This document shows, one piece after another, positions 37,033-46,052 of a stretch of 64,000 nucleotides of DNA. The number at the start of each line of letters is the position of its first letter. The stretch's first letter is position 1. This DNA is from Ottelia alismoides (Eukaryota > Streptophyta > Magnoliopsida > Alismatales > Hydrocharitaceae). The DNA lies in assembly GCA_037367405.1 (NCBI GenBank), contig JAZKJV010011400.1, positions 8,430,501 through 8,494,500 of the forward strand. Direction: 5' to 3'. Both the position numbers and the translations under genes were made by a program. The notes under the pieces are model-generated. The model was not told the DNA's origin. It was given only the letters and a program-made list of their open reading frames with translations, and searched no databases.

Positions 37033-37992
37033 ATGGCAATACTATCCGCGCCTTTGACCAGTTCAACGAATACTCAGCAGAGCACCGCGCTGAAGGTAGT
37101 CGAGCTGCGCAAATTGTTTGGCAAACATGTCGCCCTGGATGGACTGTCCTTTGAAGTCCAAGCCGGTCAGCGTGTTGCATTGCTGGGCCCAAATGGAGCG
37201 GGCAAGACAACGCTAGTCCGAGCCATATCGGGACGCGTCCAACTCAACGGTGGTCGAGTCGAGCTATTTAACAAAGCGATCAATGATCCGGAAGCCTTGG
37301 ATCGACTGGGCGTCGTCCCTCAAGAGCTGGCGATCTACGGTGACCTGACAGCCCGAGAGAACTTAACTGTCTTTGCGCAAATGCATGGCTTGGTTGGACG
37401 TGAATTAATTGAACGCGTCGATTGGGCGCTGGAGTGGATCGGGCTGAAAGATCGCCAGCGACACTTAACGCGTACTTTTTCCGGCGGCATGAAACGCCGC
37501 GTCAATATTGCGTGTGGCGTGATGCACGAGCCACAGTTGCTGCTGATGGATGAACCGACCGTGGGCGTCGATCCACAAAGTCGGCAACGTATCTTTGAAA
37601 TGATCGACTGGTTGCATGCCGCCGGTACGACCTTGATGCTCACCACGCATCATCTGGACGAAGCTCAATCGCAGTGCGATCGCATTCTGATTGTCGACCA
37701 TGGTCGCGTGGTGGCCGATGGTCCCCTGGACCAGTTGATCGAACAGCATTTGGGTGACTATCGGCGCGTATATCTGCGATTGGAAAACTGGACGCCCGGG
37801 CGCTTGCAGGGCCTGGAATGGGACGCTGCATCTGAGCGCTGGGTCGCTGGCTTTTATGACATCGGCGAAGACTTGCCGCTGCTGTTGTCAGAGATTCGAG
37901 CGCTCGGAGGACACATTGCCCAGATGGAAATCCGCGAGCCCAACTTGCACGAGTTGTTCCTGAACCTCACAGGCTGCGAGCTGCGCGAATGA
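37033..37992 (+). CDS. ABC-2 exporter ATPase subunit
   Basis: 319 residues. Walker A is LLGPNGAGKTTLVR, the signature motif TFSGGMKRRVNIA, Walker B LLMDEPTVGVDP, and the switch His lies in LTTHHLDEAQ. The layout fits the DrrA-type ATPase of export systems. The C-terminal 90 residues form the extra domain typical of this group. The next gene encodes its permease and overlaps by 4 bp (ATGA), so they form one operon. The start at ATG 37033 is preferred over TTG 37003 because the extra ten residues are not conserved-looking. Substrate unknown. Confidence 0.9.
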   Translation: MAILSAPLTSSTNTQQSTALKVVELRKLFGKHVALDGLSFEVQAGQRVALLGPNGAGKTTLVRAISGRVQLNGGRVELFNKAINDPEALDRLGVVPQELAIYGDLTARENLTVFAQMHGLVGRELIERVDWALEWIGLKDRQRHLTRTFSGGMKRRVNIACGVMHEPQLLLMDEPTVGVDPQSRQRIFEMIDWLHAAGTTLMLTTHHLDEAQSQCDRILIVDHGRVVADGPLDQLIEQHLGDYRRVYLRLENWTPGRLQGLEWDAASERWVAGFYDIGEDLPLLLSEIRALGGHIAQMEIREPNLHELFLNLTGCELRE

Positions 37993-39257
37993 TACGCACG
38001 ATCATGCTGATCAGTTTGAGAAGGCTCTGGCATAACAAGCCCGAGTTGGTGCTGACGTTTGTCGTGCCGCTGATCTTCTTCAGTATTTTTGCTTGGATCT
38101 TCGGGTCCCGTGGCTCGCGCGTCGATGATCGTCAGCTGAAAGTAGTGATCTGCGACGAAGTCGGGAACGAATGGTCGCGGCAAGCCATTAAGCAAATGGC
38201 CAATAACAAGCGGTTGATAGTCATGGCCGCCCAGCGTCAGCCTGCCTCGCAATCTACACCCCAGCCTGGCTCACAATCAGACTCACAATCAGACGTCCAG
38301 CCAGCCACGCCGCCCGGAACTGTCAGTCGCCAGCAAGCCTTGCGGCTGGTGCGCCGCGGCCTGGTGTCTGCGGCGATTGTGATCATGAAGAAACCAGCCA
38401 CAGACGCCGCTGGTGCATCGCCCTCGTCCAAATACAGTGTCAAAGTGCTGAACGATTCCTTCGACCAACTGGCTTCGCGCGTAGTGGCTCCGCTGGTTCA
38501 GCAGTCGCTGGTCCAGTTTCCAGCGTTTGCGCTAGCCAGTGGTCCGGTTCAACCAGCAGCGTATGCCGCCAGTAGCTCTGCGCCGGCTGTCTCGGCAAGC
38601 GACATGAGCATGCCCCAAGTCGATGTGGTCGATGTGCTGGGGGCGGGCAAGAGCAATCCCGTGATCGCCATGTATGCGGCCGGTATCGCCGTTATGTTTT
38701 TGCTTTTCAGCGCGACCACTGCCAGTGGATCGCTACTAGAGGAGAAAGAGAATTCGACGCTTGAACGAATTTTATGCAGCCGCGCCACCATGGATCACTT
38801 GCTGCTGGGCAAGTGGTGTTACTTGACGCTGATCGGTTGCGCGCAGATGACGCTGATGTTCGTGTGGGGGATGGTGGCCTTTCATTTGAACCTTCAAGAA
38901 CACCTGGACGGCTTTGCCATTATGACACTAGTCACCAGCGGTGCTGCGGCAGGTTTCGCATTGATGTTGGCCGCACTGTGTCGCTCGCGGACTCAGCTAG
39001 GCTGGGTCTCGACGATTGTGATTCTATCGATGAGCGCGCTGGGCGGCAGTATGGTGCCGCGTTACCTGATGGGTCCTTCGATTCAGCGTGTAGGGCAATT
39101 AACCTTCAACGCCTGGGCCTTGGATGGCTACAACAAGATCTTCTGGCGTGAGTTACCACTACTGGAGATTCGCAACGAGTTGCTGGTCCTAACCGCCTGC
39201 GGCCTGGTCTTTATGGTCATCGCCCGCCTGGCCGCCATCCGCTGGGAACGCAGCTAA
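37989..39257 (+). CDS. ABC-2 exporter permease subunit
   Basis: 422 residues. One helix near the N-terminus (LVLTFVVPLIFFSIFAWIFGSRG) is followed by a large extracytoplasmic domain (about 40-225, with a Gln/Ser/Pro-rich insertion near 85-110), then five helices from about residue 230 including ATTASGSLLEEKENSTLERIL, the EExxxTLE motif of ABC-2 permeases. The protein pairs with the ATPase encoded directly before it. It probably exports a lipid, drug or polymer. The gene is followed at 65 bp by the 3' end of the group II intron. Confidence 0.87.
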   Translation: MIRTIMLISLRRLWHNKPELVLTFVVPLIFFSIFAWIFGSRGSRVDDRQLKVVICDEVGNEWSRQAIKQMANNKRLIVMAAQRQPASQSTPQPGSQSDSQSDVQPATPPGTVSRQQALRLVRRGLVSAAIVIMKKPATDAAGASPSSKYSVKVLNDSFDQLASRVVAPLVQQSLVQFPAFALASGPVQPAAYAASSSAPAVSASDMSMPQVDVVDVLGAGKSNPVIAMYAAGIAVMFLLFSATTASGSLLEEKENSTLERILCSRATMDHLLLGKWCYLTLIGCAQMTLMFVWGMVAFHLNLQEHLDGFAIMTLVTSGAAAGFALMLAALCRSRTQLGWVSTIVILSMSALGGSMVPRYLMGPSIQRVGQLTFNAWALDGYNKIFWRELPLLEIRNELLVLTACGLVFMVIARLAAIRWERS

Positions 39258-39365
39258 GGCACGCGGACGCTTCCACGTGCATCCAGTTAGTCAGTTAGTT
39301 GGTTGCTGCCAGCTGTATTCGATAGGGGTAGGGAAGACGCATTGAGTTGCGTCTCCCCTCCCTCC

Positions 39366-39398
39366 GAACCGTACGGGCGGTTTTCCCGCATACGGCTC
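39366..39398 (-). ncRNA. group II intron domain V
   Basis: On the minus strand the 33 nt read GAGCCGTATGCGG, then GAAAA, then CCGCCCGTACGGTTC: a stem with internal bulge and GAAA-type loop. This is the catalytic metal-binding hairpin common to group II introns. It lies 3' of the maturase stop, as expected. Confidence 0.88.
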
Positions 39399-39412
39399 TC
39401 CAGTGAGTAGGT

Positions 39413-40750
39413 TCATAGGGACTGAGCGAATCGTACATGGGCATCGTGCAGGCTATAGAGCCCTTGTTCGAAGAAGTATTGATTTGGCCAGCGCTGATGC
39501 GGTGGTAGGCGCTTCGGATTGCGTCGATGACGTTTCTGGAGGATACGCCTCAGGCGGCGACGGATCATTCCATCATAGGCACCGAACACATTCCAGAAGC
39601 AGTGGCGAAAGTAGTTGAACCAACCGCGGAGAGAGCGATTCAGGGTCGTTATGATCTTGGTCATGGAATCGCCAGACGTACGAGGCGTAAGTTCCTTGAT
39701 GCGATCAACGACTTTCTGATGGCTTTTCTTTCGTGGGAAGCGAAAACGCCCCCGGAATGAATAGCCCAGAAATGAGAAGCTCTGCTCACGACTGTCGACG
39801 ATGTGCGTCTTCTCTGGATGGAGCGTCAGCCCTGCTTCATTAACCCATTGGCGTACCATCGCCAGTGCAGTCTCTGCTTCTGATTGGCTGCGGCATAGGA
39901 TGACGAAGTCATCTGCGTAGCGAACCATCTCAAAACCTTGGGCTGACATGTGATGATCCAGTGGATTGAGGTACAGGTTGGATAACATCGGAGAGAGAAC
40001 CGCTCCCTGGGGGACACCTGCTTCGGGAGTCCAAGTTGCCAGTTCCGACATGATCGCCTGATCCAGGTACTTTTTCACCAGTCGTATGACTGCACTGTCG
40101 GAGACCTTCTGTTGGACTAAGGCCAACAGGCGATCCTTCGGTATCGTGTCGAAGTAACCTTTTAGATCTGCGTCCACGACGAAGACATAGCCCTCAGCCA
40201 AGAGTTGATCTACGCACCGTAGTGCGTCGTGACATCCTCGTCCGTGGCGAAAGCCAAAGCTGCGTGGATGAAATGTGTGATCGAAAATTGGCTCTAGTAC
40301 GTGAACCAGGGCCGTTTGCACGACTCGGTCACGGACCGTGGGAATGCCTAGGGGGCGTTTTTCTTGACTGCCGGGTTTGGGTATCTCTACTCGACGAACT
40401 GGAGCCGGTCGATAGGTCTCGGTTTTGAGTTCGTGTTGTAGCTGAGCGAGTTCCTCTTGGTTGTTGGTCCAGAATTCGTCAACTGTTTGTCGGTCAACTC
40501 CAGCGGCACCTTTCTTCTCAACGACCTTAAAGGCCGCGTGACTCAGGTTCCGCTGATGCCACACCTTGTCATACAGCGTATGCCATTTCCCTCCTCTCAC
40601 CTTGTTTTCCAAAAGTGTCGTCAGCATGCTTTCTGTCCAGACCGCGAGCGAGGCCCATTGGTTTATTGCCGGTGGCTCCACGACTGGTGTAGCCGTAAAT
40701 GGCACTGTAGTCGTTACGTAATCTTTCTTGCGTTCTCGTGGTTTGTTCAT
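39413..40750 (-). CDS. ltrA: group II intron reverse transcriptase/maturase
   Basis: 445 residues. The RT core has GIPTVRDRVVQTALVHVLEPIFD, FGFRHGRGCHDAL, VFVVDADLKGYFDTIP, GVPQGAVLSPMLSNLYLNPLD and the active site MVRYADDFVIL (YADD at 278-281). A maturase (X) domain follows, with LNRSLRGWFNYFRHCFWNVFG. After it comes only a basic tail; no HNH endonuclease domain with zinc-finger cysteines is present. The enzyme splices the intron RNA and copies it into new sites. The endonuclease-less form fits introns that insert at hairpins or replication forks. It lies within the intron, so its RNA is the intron transcript itself. Confidence 0.93.
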   Translation of the reverse strand: MNKPRERKKDYVTTTVPFTATPVVEPPAINQWASLAVWTESMLTTLLENKVRGGKWHTLYDKVWHQRNLSHAAFKVVEKKGAAGVDRQTVDEFWTNNQEELAQLQHELKTETYRPAPVRRVEIPKPGSQEKRPLGIPTVRDRVVQTALVHVLEPIFDHTFHPRSFGFRHGRGCHDALRCVDQLLAEGYVFVVDADLKGYFDTIPKDRLLALVQQKVSDSAVIRLVKKYLDQAIMSELATWTPEAGVPQGAVLSPMLSNLYLNPLDHHMSAQGFEMVRYADDFVILCRSQSEAETALAMVRQWVNEAGLTLHPEKTHIVDSREQSFSFLGYSFRGRFRFPRKKSHQKVVDRIKELTPRTSGDSMTKIITTLNRSLRGWFNYFRHCFWNVFGAYDGMIRRRLRRILQKRHRRNPKRLPPHQRWPNQYFFEQGLYSLHDAHVRFAQSL

Positions 40751-41284
40751 AGTTGCATCTACCTTCCTGTCGCCCTTTGCTCGACCAAGTTATGTTGTCT
40801 TGGCTTCATCGCTACTATGACGACTCTGACTTCCATTCGTGCGATCTACGCGCGCCCGTGTGGCCCTATGGGGGAGGCTGGTTTCGCTTGCGTATGATCT
40901 GCCTTCACGAAGGGGGGATCCCTTCTTATCTCGTTTAACCTTCCTTCCATTCCGTCTCCAACCACCGCATTGCCATTCCCTCACTCCAGCATCTGCGCGT
41001 TACTGCACCTGGTGTAAGTTCCCCGTGTCTATCCTGCTGACAAGTCGATACATAGGACTACAGGATGGTCGTCGCACGAAGAAGGGTTCGGATTATTGTT
41101 TGCCAGGTACCTCCCCGGTTGGCTTGGCCGAATCGAGTTCGCTTGCGCTACGGACTGGAGTTTCTCCTCAGGTTGCTCTCCACCTTTCCTCACGGAAACG
41201 CAGTTACCACTGTCGGATACAGGGCGGTAACGTTACCCTGACAGGGACTTTCACCCTGCTGATTAAACGCCTTCAAAGGCGCAC

Positions 41285-41349
41285 TAGCCACCGCTGCCAA
41301 GCGGTGGAAGGCGTTAACTTCTGCGTCCACTGGCTGGCGACGGTGGCCA
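41285..41349. repeat. GTAGCCACC palindromic element, copy 7 (intron target)
   Basis: TAGCCACCGCTGCCAAGCGG, spacer with GCGTTAACTTCTGCG, and CCACTGGCTGGCGACGGTGG. It lies 55 bp behind the cysteine desulfurase stop (minus strand). The group II intron begins at the base next to its TAGCC end, so on the minus strand the hairpin is directly 5' of the intron. Confidence 0.82.
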
Positions 41350-41403
41350 TCCGGCTACGATCGCACAAGTCTATTGTCGACTAAAACAGAGCTCTATGGT
41401 CGA

Positions 41404-42576
41404 CTACAACAGAGCGCGCATAGCTTTGGCAGCATCGATCAACCAGTTGGCTGCCTGATCGATTTCGGCTTCGGTGGTGAAGCGGCCGATACCGAAGCGC
41501 AAGCTGCTGCGAGCTGCATCATCGCTCAAGCCGAGCGCACGCAGTACGTGGCTGGGGCGAGGTTCGGCAGAGGTGCATGCGCTGCCGCTGCTGACGGCCA
41601 GCTCGGGCAGGGCCAACATCAGGCTTTGACCTTCTACCGGCCAGAATCCACAGTTCAGATTGCCGCCCAGACGCCACTGGGGATGGTTCAGCTCTGGACC
41701 ATTGAGCGTCAGACCATCGATGCTGGCTTGCAGTGCTACGAACAAGCGATCGCGAAGCCGCTTGATGGCTGGCCACTCCACCGGTGCAAGTTCCGCACAG
41801 AGCGATAGGGCTTTGGCTGTGCCAATGACGCCTGGGGAATTGAGAGTCCCCGAGCGTCGATTGTCTTGCTGGCCGCCGCCAACGATTTGAGCATGCAGGC
41901 GAATGCGACGTGGCCAGCTACGGACATACAAGCCGCCGATACCTTTGGGTCCGTAGAACTTGTGCGCGGAGAAGCTGGCCAGGTCTACGTCCAGATCTTG
42001 GAAATCCACCGGCATGCGACCTACGGCTTGGGTGGCATCGGTATGCAAGACGCAGCCGACCGCGCGGCACAGCCTGGCAATCTCCGTCATGGGCTGAATG
42101 GCCCCGATTTCGTTGTTGGCAAGCATGATCGATACCAGGGCTGTCCGCTCGGTGAGCGTCGCGGCCAATTGGTCCAGGTCGATCAAGCCAGCATCGGGCT
42201 GCCCAGCCGGTTTGACGGGCAAGTAGATGACTTCAAAACCCATTTGTTCCAAGCGTTTGAGCGGATCGAGAATCGCGCGATGTTCCGTCTGGCAACTGAT
42301 GATCTGCCGACGAGTCTGGCGAGGATGAGTCGCATAGCCCAGCAGCGCCAGGTTGTTGCTCTCGGTGGCTCCGCTAGTGATCACCAGCTCCTCCGCTTTG
42401 CACCCCAGTTGGCTGGCCATTGTGGCCATAGCTTCGGCAACCATGCCAGCCACAGCTCGTCCAGCCTCATGGGTTACGCTGCCAGCATTGGAGAAGTGCT
42501 CCGTCATCATCGGTATCATCACTGCCATGACTCGCGGATCAACCGCAGTGGTTGCGTGATTATCCAAGTAGATCAT
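41404..42576 (-). CDS. cysteine desulfurase, NifS/IscS type
   Basis: A PLP enzyme that takes sulfur from cysteine for Fe-S clusters or tRNA thiolation. The 390-residue protein begins MIYLDNHATTAVDPRV; ITSGATESNNLALLG is the typical cofactor-phosphate region, the PLP Lys is in SFSAHKFYGPKGIGGLYV, and the active-site Cys lies in SSGSACTSAEPRPSHVLRALG (class I-type loop). The length is usual. No IscU or SUF partner lies next to it; the MIP18-family factor is at 14891. A GTAGCCACC hairpin follows the stop, then the group II intron. The gene is transcribed away from tgt across a repeat-rich 350-bp gap. Confidence 0.9.
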   Translation of the reverse strand: MIYLDNHATTAVDPRVMAVMIPMMTEHFSNAGSVTHEAGRAVAGMVAEAMATMASQLGCKAEELVITSGATESNNLALLGYATHPRQTRRQIISCQTEHRAILDPLKRLEQMGFEVIYLPVKPAGQPDAGLIDLDQLAATLTERTALVSIMLANNEIGAIQPMTEIARLCRAVGCVLHTDATQAVGRMPVDFQDLDVDLASFSAHKFYGPKGIGGLYVRSWPRRIRLHAQIVGGGQQDNRRSGTLNSPGVIGTAKALSLCAELAPVEWPAIKRLRDRLFVALQASIDGLTLNGPELNHPQWRLGGNLNCGFWPVEGQSLMLALPELAVSSGSACTSAEPRPSHVLRALGLSDDAARSSLRFGIGRFTTEAEIDQAANWLIDAAKAMRALL

Positions 42577-42639
42577 TATCGATCCTGACCATATAAGCCT
42601 CGGCGCTCATCCCAATGCATTCATTGCCCCTAGCTACCC

Positions 42640-42870
42640 ACCATCATACCGCGCAGCGCCCGCACTGATCCAATGCTAGCAAACACCCCCGCGCGGGGAC
42701 ACACCCTGCGCATCTGCTGCGCTTTCGCAATGCTAGCTAATGAGCAAAGCGCGGGGACACACCCTGCTACTTCCTCGCGCAGGAGCTAATGCTAGCAAAG
42801 CGACTCTGCGTGGGGACACACCCCGCGCATCTGCGAAGGCTTGGCAAGGTGCTAGCAAAGGCTTCGGCGT
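42640..42870. repeat. repeat cluster with GGGGACACACCC and ATGCTAGC blocks
   Basis: Three approximate units, each with ATGCTAGC or GTGCTAGC and CGGGGACACACCCTGC-type block (around 42673-42708, 42740-42773 and 42789-42835). The blocks recur inverted at 54655-54818. The cluster fills the 350-bp gap between tgt and the desulfurase gene; no gene was seen in it. Confidence 0.6.
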
Positions 42871-42926
42871 GTGATGCACGCCGCTGGCTTTGGGCGAGAG
42901 TGGCTGGGCCATTAAGCTAGAACTGC

Positions 42927-43770
42927 TCAATCGGTTTGAGATGGAGCCTGGCTCTCTTGCTTGACCAGCTCCAGGCCAGAGAGCCACTGGACGTAGTCGC
43001 CTTGGGCGATATGGTGGCGAATGGCTAGCATCAATTGCTGATAGAAGGTCAGGTTGTGATGGGTCAACAGAATTGGCCCAAGCATCTCGCCGGCGATGAA
43101 CAGGTGACGCAAATAGCCTCGGCTGTGCTTGCAGGCCAGGCAGGGACAGGTTTCGTCCAGCGGCAGCGGGTCATCGGCGTGCACGGCATTGCGCAGACGC
43201 ACTGTACCCTTCCAGGTAAAGGCCAGCGCATTGCGGGCATTGCGAGTAGGCATTACGCAATCGAACATGTCGATGCCGCGAGCCACGGCTAACAAGATGT
43301 CGATTGGCCTGCCAACGCCCATCAAGTACCGCGGCTTGTCGACTGGTAAGTGCGGAGTGGTCGCGCTCAAAATACGAACCATCTCTTCGGGTGGCTCACC
43401 CACGCTCAAGCCACCCACGGCGTAACCATCAAACGGAAACTGGCTCAGACGCTGCGCGTGGTCAACGCGGAGCGCTTCGTCCAAGCCTCCTTGAACGATG
43501 GCAAACTTGGCCTGCTCGGGACGCTGAGCCACTTTCAAGCAGCGTTCCGCCCAGCGCAGCGAGCGATCCATGGCATCGCGCACCGTATGCGGCTCTGCCG
43601 GCAAGCCAATGACATGGTCCAGCACCATCGCGACGTCACTACCGAGGTCTTCTTGGATCTGAATAGCGCGTTCGGGCGACAGTTCTAACAAGCTACCGTC
43701 GATATGCGAACGAAACGTCGCGGCTTGCTCGGTAATCTTGGCCCGCTCGGCCAAGGAGAAGATCTGAAAT

Positions 43771-43803
<33 letters not shown>

Positions 43804-44102
43804 AGCATGAACTTGTGCAAGCCACCCAGGCGTGCCACACGCTCGGAACCAGGCCTCAGCGCCAAGTGATAGGTGTTGCCCAAGATCATCTGGGCTCCGG
43901 TCGAGCGCAGGTGGTCCACCGTCAAACCCTTGACGGTCCCCTGCGTACCCACGGGCATAAAGGCCGGTGTGTCCACGCGACCATGAGGCGTGTGCAGATA
44001 GCCCAAGCGCGCCGCAGACTGGTGATCCTGAGCGCGGAGCTCGAAGTATGCGGCGCGCTTAACCGACGCCGCATCCGTAGCCGCAGAGTTCTCAGTCACC
44101 AC
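42927..44102 (-). CDS. tgt: tRNA-guanine (queuine) transglycosylase
   Basis: Exchanges guanine 34 of GUN-anticodon tRNAs for the queuine precursor. The 391-residue protein has the substrate loop [17 protein letters not shown] with the first Asp, the nucleophile region [21 protein letters not shown], and the zinc site [17 protein letters not shown] with a His near HHNL. The start is GTG 44102, inside the 3' end of the TPR/alpha-CTD gene (11-bp overlap), so translation is probably coupled. Other queuosine genes are not in this window. Length and motifs are normal for a bacterial Tgt. Confidence 0.94.
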
Positions 44103-45438
44103 GCAACTTCAAGTTGAGCGGGTCGAGCTTGGCGCGAACTTCAGTCAAGCTGGTCACACCGAAGTTCTTGCACTCCAGCAAGTCATCACCGGTCTTGCGA
44201 ATCAATTCACCAATCGTGTTGATGCCCAAGCGCACCATGCACTTACGAGCACGCACCGACAGGTTCAGATCCGAGATCGGACGATCCAGCACCGCTTGTT
44301 GATCGGGCGTCATCGTCGACAAATCCAACGGTGGATCTGGCTCGCGCTGCTCTTCAGCAAACTGACCGAGCGACAAGCCACGTGCAGCCAGCATCTCGCG
44401 GATCTCGATCAAGCTGGTTTCGCCAAAGTTCTTGCTGGCCAGCAACGTTTGTTCGCTGGTCCGAGCCAAGTCACCCAGCGTGCGAATGCCCATTTTGGTC
44501 AAGCAATTGCGGCTACGAACCGACAGCTCAAAGTCGCTGACCGGGACATTCAGCAGTTGGCTCAAGCGCTCGTTGCGCTTCTGCGACTCTTCATCGAACA
44601 TGACATTGCCCGATGCCGAGGCATCCTTCAAGTACAAGCGGGCCTTGGGATGACCAGGATAAACATCCAGTACACGCTTGTAACAGGCTTGAGCCTTGCC
44701 GTATTCGTTGCGGTCTTCGTAAATGATACCCAGGTTCACCAGCGTACCGATGTGGGCCGGGAAACAGGAAGCGGCTCGTTCGTACAGCCCCAGGGCTTCC
44801 ATATCATCGCCGCGCCGGTCGCTTTCCAGTGCCAAACCAAACAGTGCCCCAGGATGATGATCATCGATCTGAAGAGCACGAGTGTACAGCGCCAGAACTT
44901 CCTCATCTTTGCCGCCAATGGCCGCTACAGTAGCTCCGCGCTGGTAGCGGTACTCGGCAGTCTGTTCGGCTGGCCCAAAGATATTGTCCAGCAGGTTCAT
45001 CGACTCTTCCAAGCGGCCGGCGTAGCGAAAGACTTCGGCAGTGCCGATGTTGCAATCGTCGCGGTCATAACCAGCCTCGTCAGCCGCTTGCTTATAAAGA
45101 CGAATCGCGTCGTCGTAATGCTCCATCTGGAACGCAGATTTGGCTTGATAAAAAATCGCCAGAGCGCTACCGTCAGCATGCGAAAGAATATCGCGAGCCT
45201 CTTGGAAACGACCTAGCAAATAGAAGACCACGCCCAGGCGAGTCGACTGTGCAGGAGTCCGCGAGGTGGATTGCTGCAACTCGTTAGCAGCATCGCGCAA
45301 CACGGCCAATTGCGAATAGTCTTGCGAAATGGTCTTGCAGAGAGTCTTGATCTCGGCGGGACCAAAGGACTGATTGGAAACAACCAGTTCACGGACATCA
45401 AGAGTTTGTTCAGCGATGGTGGCGGTCTTTCCTGTCAT
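44092..45438 (-). CDS. TPR protein with two RNA polymerase alpha-CTD domains
   Basis: 448 residues. The N-terminal 270 are a TPR array ([69 protein letters not shown], outline only). Two domains follow that match the C-terminal domain of RNA polymerase alpha: [19 protein letters not shown]...LGDL (about 297-358) and [18 protein letters not shown]...IGEL (about 384-446). The Arg and the NxGxxSLxEI-type loop that contact DNA are partly kept in both. The alpha N-terminal (assembly) domain is absent. It may bind UP elements, RNA polymerase or other factors. ATG 45438 (AGGA 4 nt upstream) is preferred over 45459. tRNA-Thr lies 37 bp upstream and tgt overlaps downstream. Confidence 0.85.
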   Translation of the reverse strand: MTGKTATIAEQTLDVRELVVSNQSFGPAEIKTLCKTISQDYSQLAVLRDAANELQQSTSRTPAQSTRLGVVFYLLGRFQEARDILSHADGSALAIFYQAKSAFQMEHYDDAIRLYKQAADEAGYDRDDCNIGTAEVFRYAGRLEESMNLLDNIFGPAEQTAEYRYQRGATVAAIGGKDEEVLALYTRALQIDDHHPGALFGLALESDRRGDDMEALGLYERAASCFPAHIGTLVNLGIIYEDRNEYGKAQACYKRVLDVYPGHPKARLYLKDASASGNVMFDEESQKRNERLSQLLNVPVSDFELSVRSRNCLTKMGIRTLGDLARTSEQTLLASKNFGETSLIEIREMLAARGLSLGQFAEEQREPDPPLDLSTMTPDQQAVLDRPISDLNLSVRARKCMVRLGINTIGELIRKTGDDLLECKNFGVTSLTEVRAKLDPLNLKLRGD

Positions 45439-45475
45439 AATCCTCGTCTCGTCGCCCATTAGACAACATCCAAAG

Positions 45476-45549
45476 AGCCAGCGGTGGGAATCGAACCCAC
45501 AACCCCCGCATTACGAATGCGGTGCTCTGCCAATTGAAGCTACGCTGGC
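45476..45549 (-). tRNA. tRNA-Thr (anticodon CGT)
   Basis: Minus-strand cloverleaf: acceptor GCCAGCG/CGCTGGC, D-arm with AGCTTCAATTGGCAGAGC, anticodon stem CCGCA/TGCGG around loop TTCGTAA, and T-arm GTGGG TTCGAAT CCCAC. CGT reads ACG (Thr). The CCA end is not encoded. The gene lies directly upstream of the TPR/alpha-CTD gene, same strand. Confidence 0.95.
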
Positions 45550-46052
45550 CGGTGCATCTTGAGGGTTAGAATGTCGCCCTAATTCCCCTCAAAATAACAA
45601 TCCAAAAATGTACAAGCAAAGGCCCCAGAAGGTCAAGGGGGTCCCGTCGGGTCAACCGGGCTTCGGCGGCCTGTTCGCCCCCCCGGTCTCGCGCCTCGCC
45701 GCACGCCCCCGTCCGCTTGGCGAAGGTTAACTCAGCCCACCGCAATCAACCACTGCCCCGACTCGCTAAACTAACTCGCGGCAGTCGCAACCCGTTGCGA
45801 CTGCGACATTTTTGCAAAAGAAACGCTACTATTTGGGTAGGGTCCACTCTTGGCTGAGAGCTCTGTGCGCCAGAGGTAGGACATTGTTAGTGAGATTCTT
45901 GTAAACCTTGGCTGCGGCCATGGGACACTTCCTACAAATTAGTTTCGAATTCGCTTGAACGCCTGCAACGAAACCCCATAATGAGAAGCGGTTCAACTCG
46001 CCTTCCATTAGTTGATCGCAATCTTCTCTTTTTGTCCCCGGGGAAACAACAC
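45550..46052. other. gene-free stretch, mainly unassigned
   Basis: 503 bp between the 5' end of tRNA-Thr and the DUF1559 gene, two divergent transcripts. It includes a C-rich part around 45640-45720 and AT-richer DNA from 45810, where promoters for either side are likely. I see no clear boxes, hairpins or ORFs with codon structure. Confidence 0.5.

Larger units (their letters stand above)
39322..41284 (-). mobile_element. complete group II intron, about 1963 nt
   Basis: Minus-strand 5' end GTGCGCC (41284) fits the GUGYG consensus and is followed by GTGAAAGTCCCTG of domain I. Domain V is at 39366-39398, and a stem for domain VI (GGGAGACGCA/TGCGTCTTCCC) lies just after it. The intron ends CCCCTAT at 39322. 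Joining the flanks gives CGGTGGCTA then CGAATAC, a string present elsewhere in the window next to a GTAGCCACC element (e.g. ..GTGGCTACGAATAC near 53741), so both borders are supported to the base. 40751-41284 has no gene because it is structured intron RNA. A maturase gene lies inside. Confidence 0.88.

Noticed and set aside
39413..40750. Diversity-generating retroelement reverse transcriptase
   Set aside because: The RT has a maturase domain and lies within an intron with domain V and consensus ends; no template/variable repeat pair was seen.
41866..42588. 240-codon open frame on the plus strand
   Set aside because: It lies antisense to the cysteine desulfurase with PLP Lys and active-site Cys; the shadow has no family features.
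44296..45216. 306-codon open frame on the plus strand
   Set aside because: It is antisense to the TPR/alpha-CTD gene, whose domains are clear, and its own translation shows no domain.
45640..45720. GC-rich segment as an RNA gene
   Set aside because: No consistent stem set or known RNA consensus could be drawn by eye.
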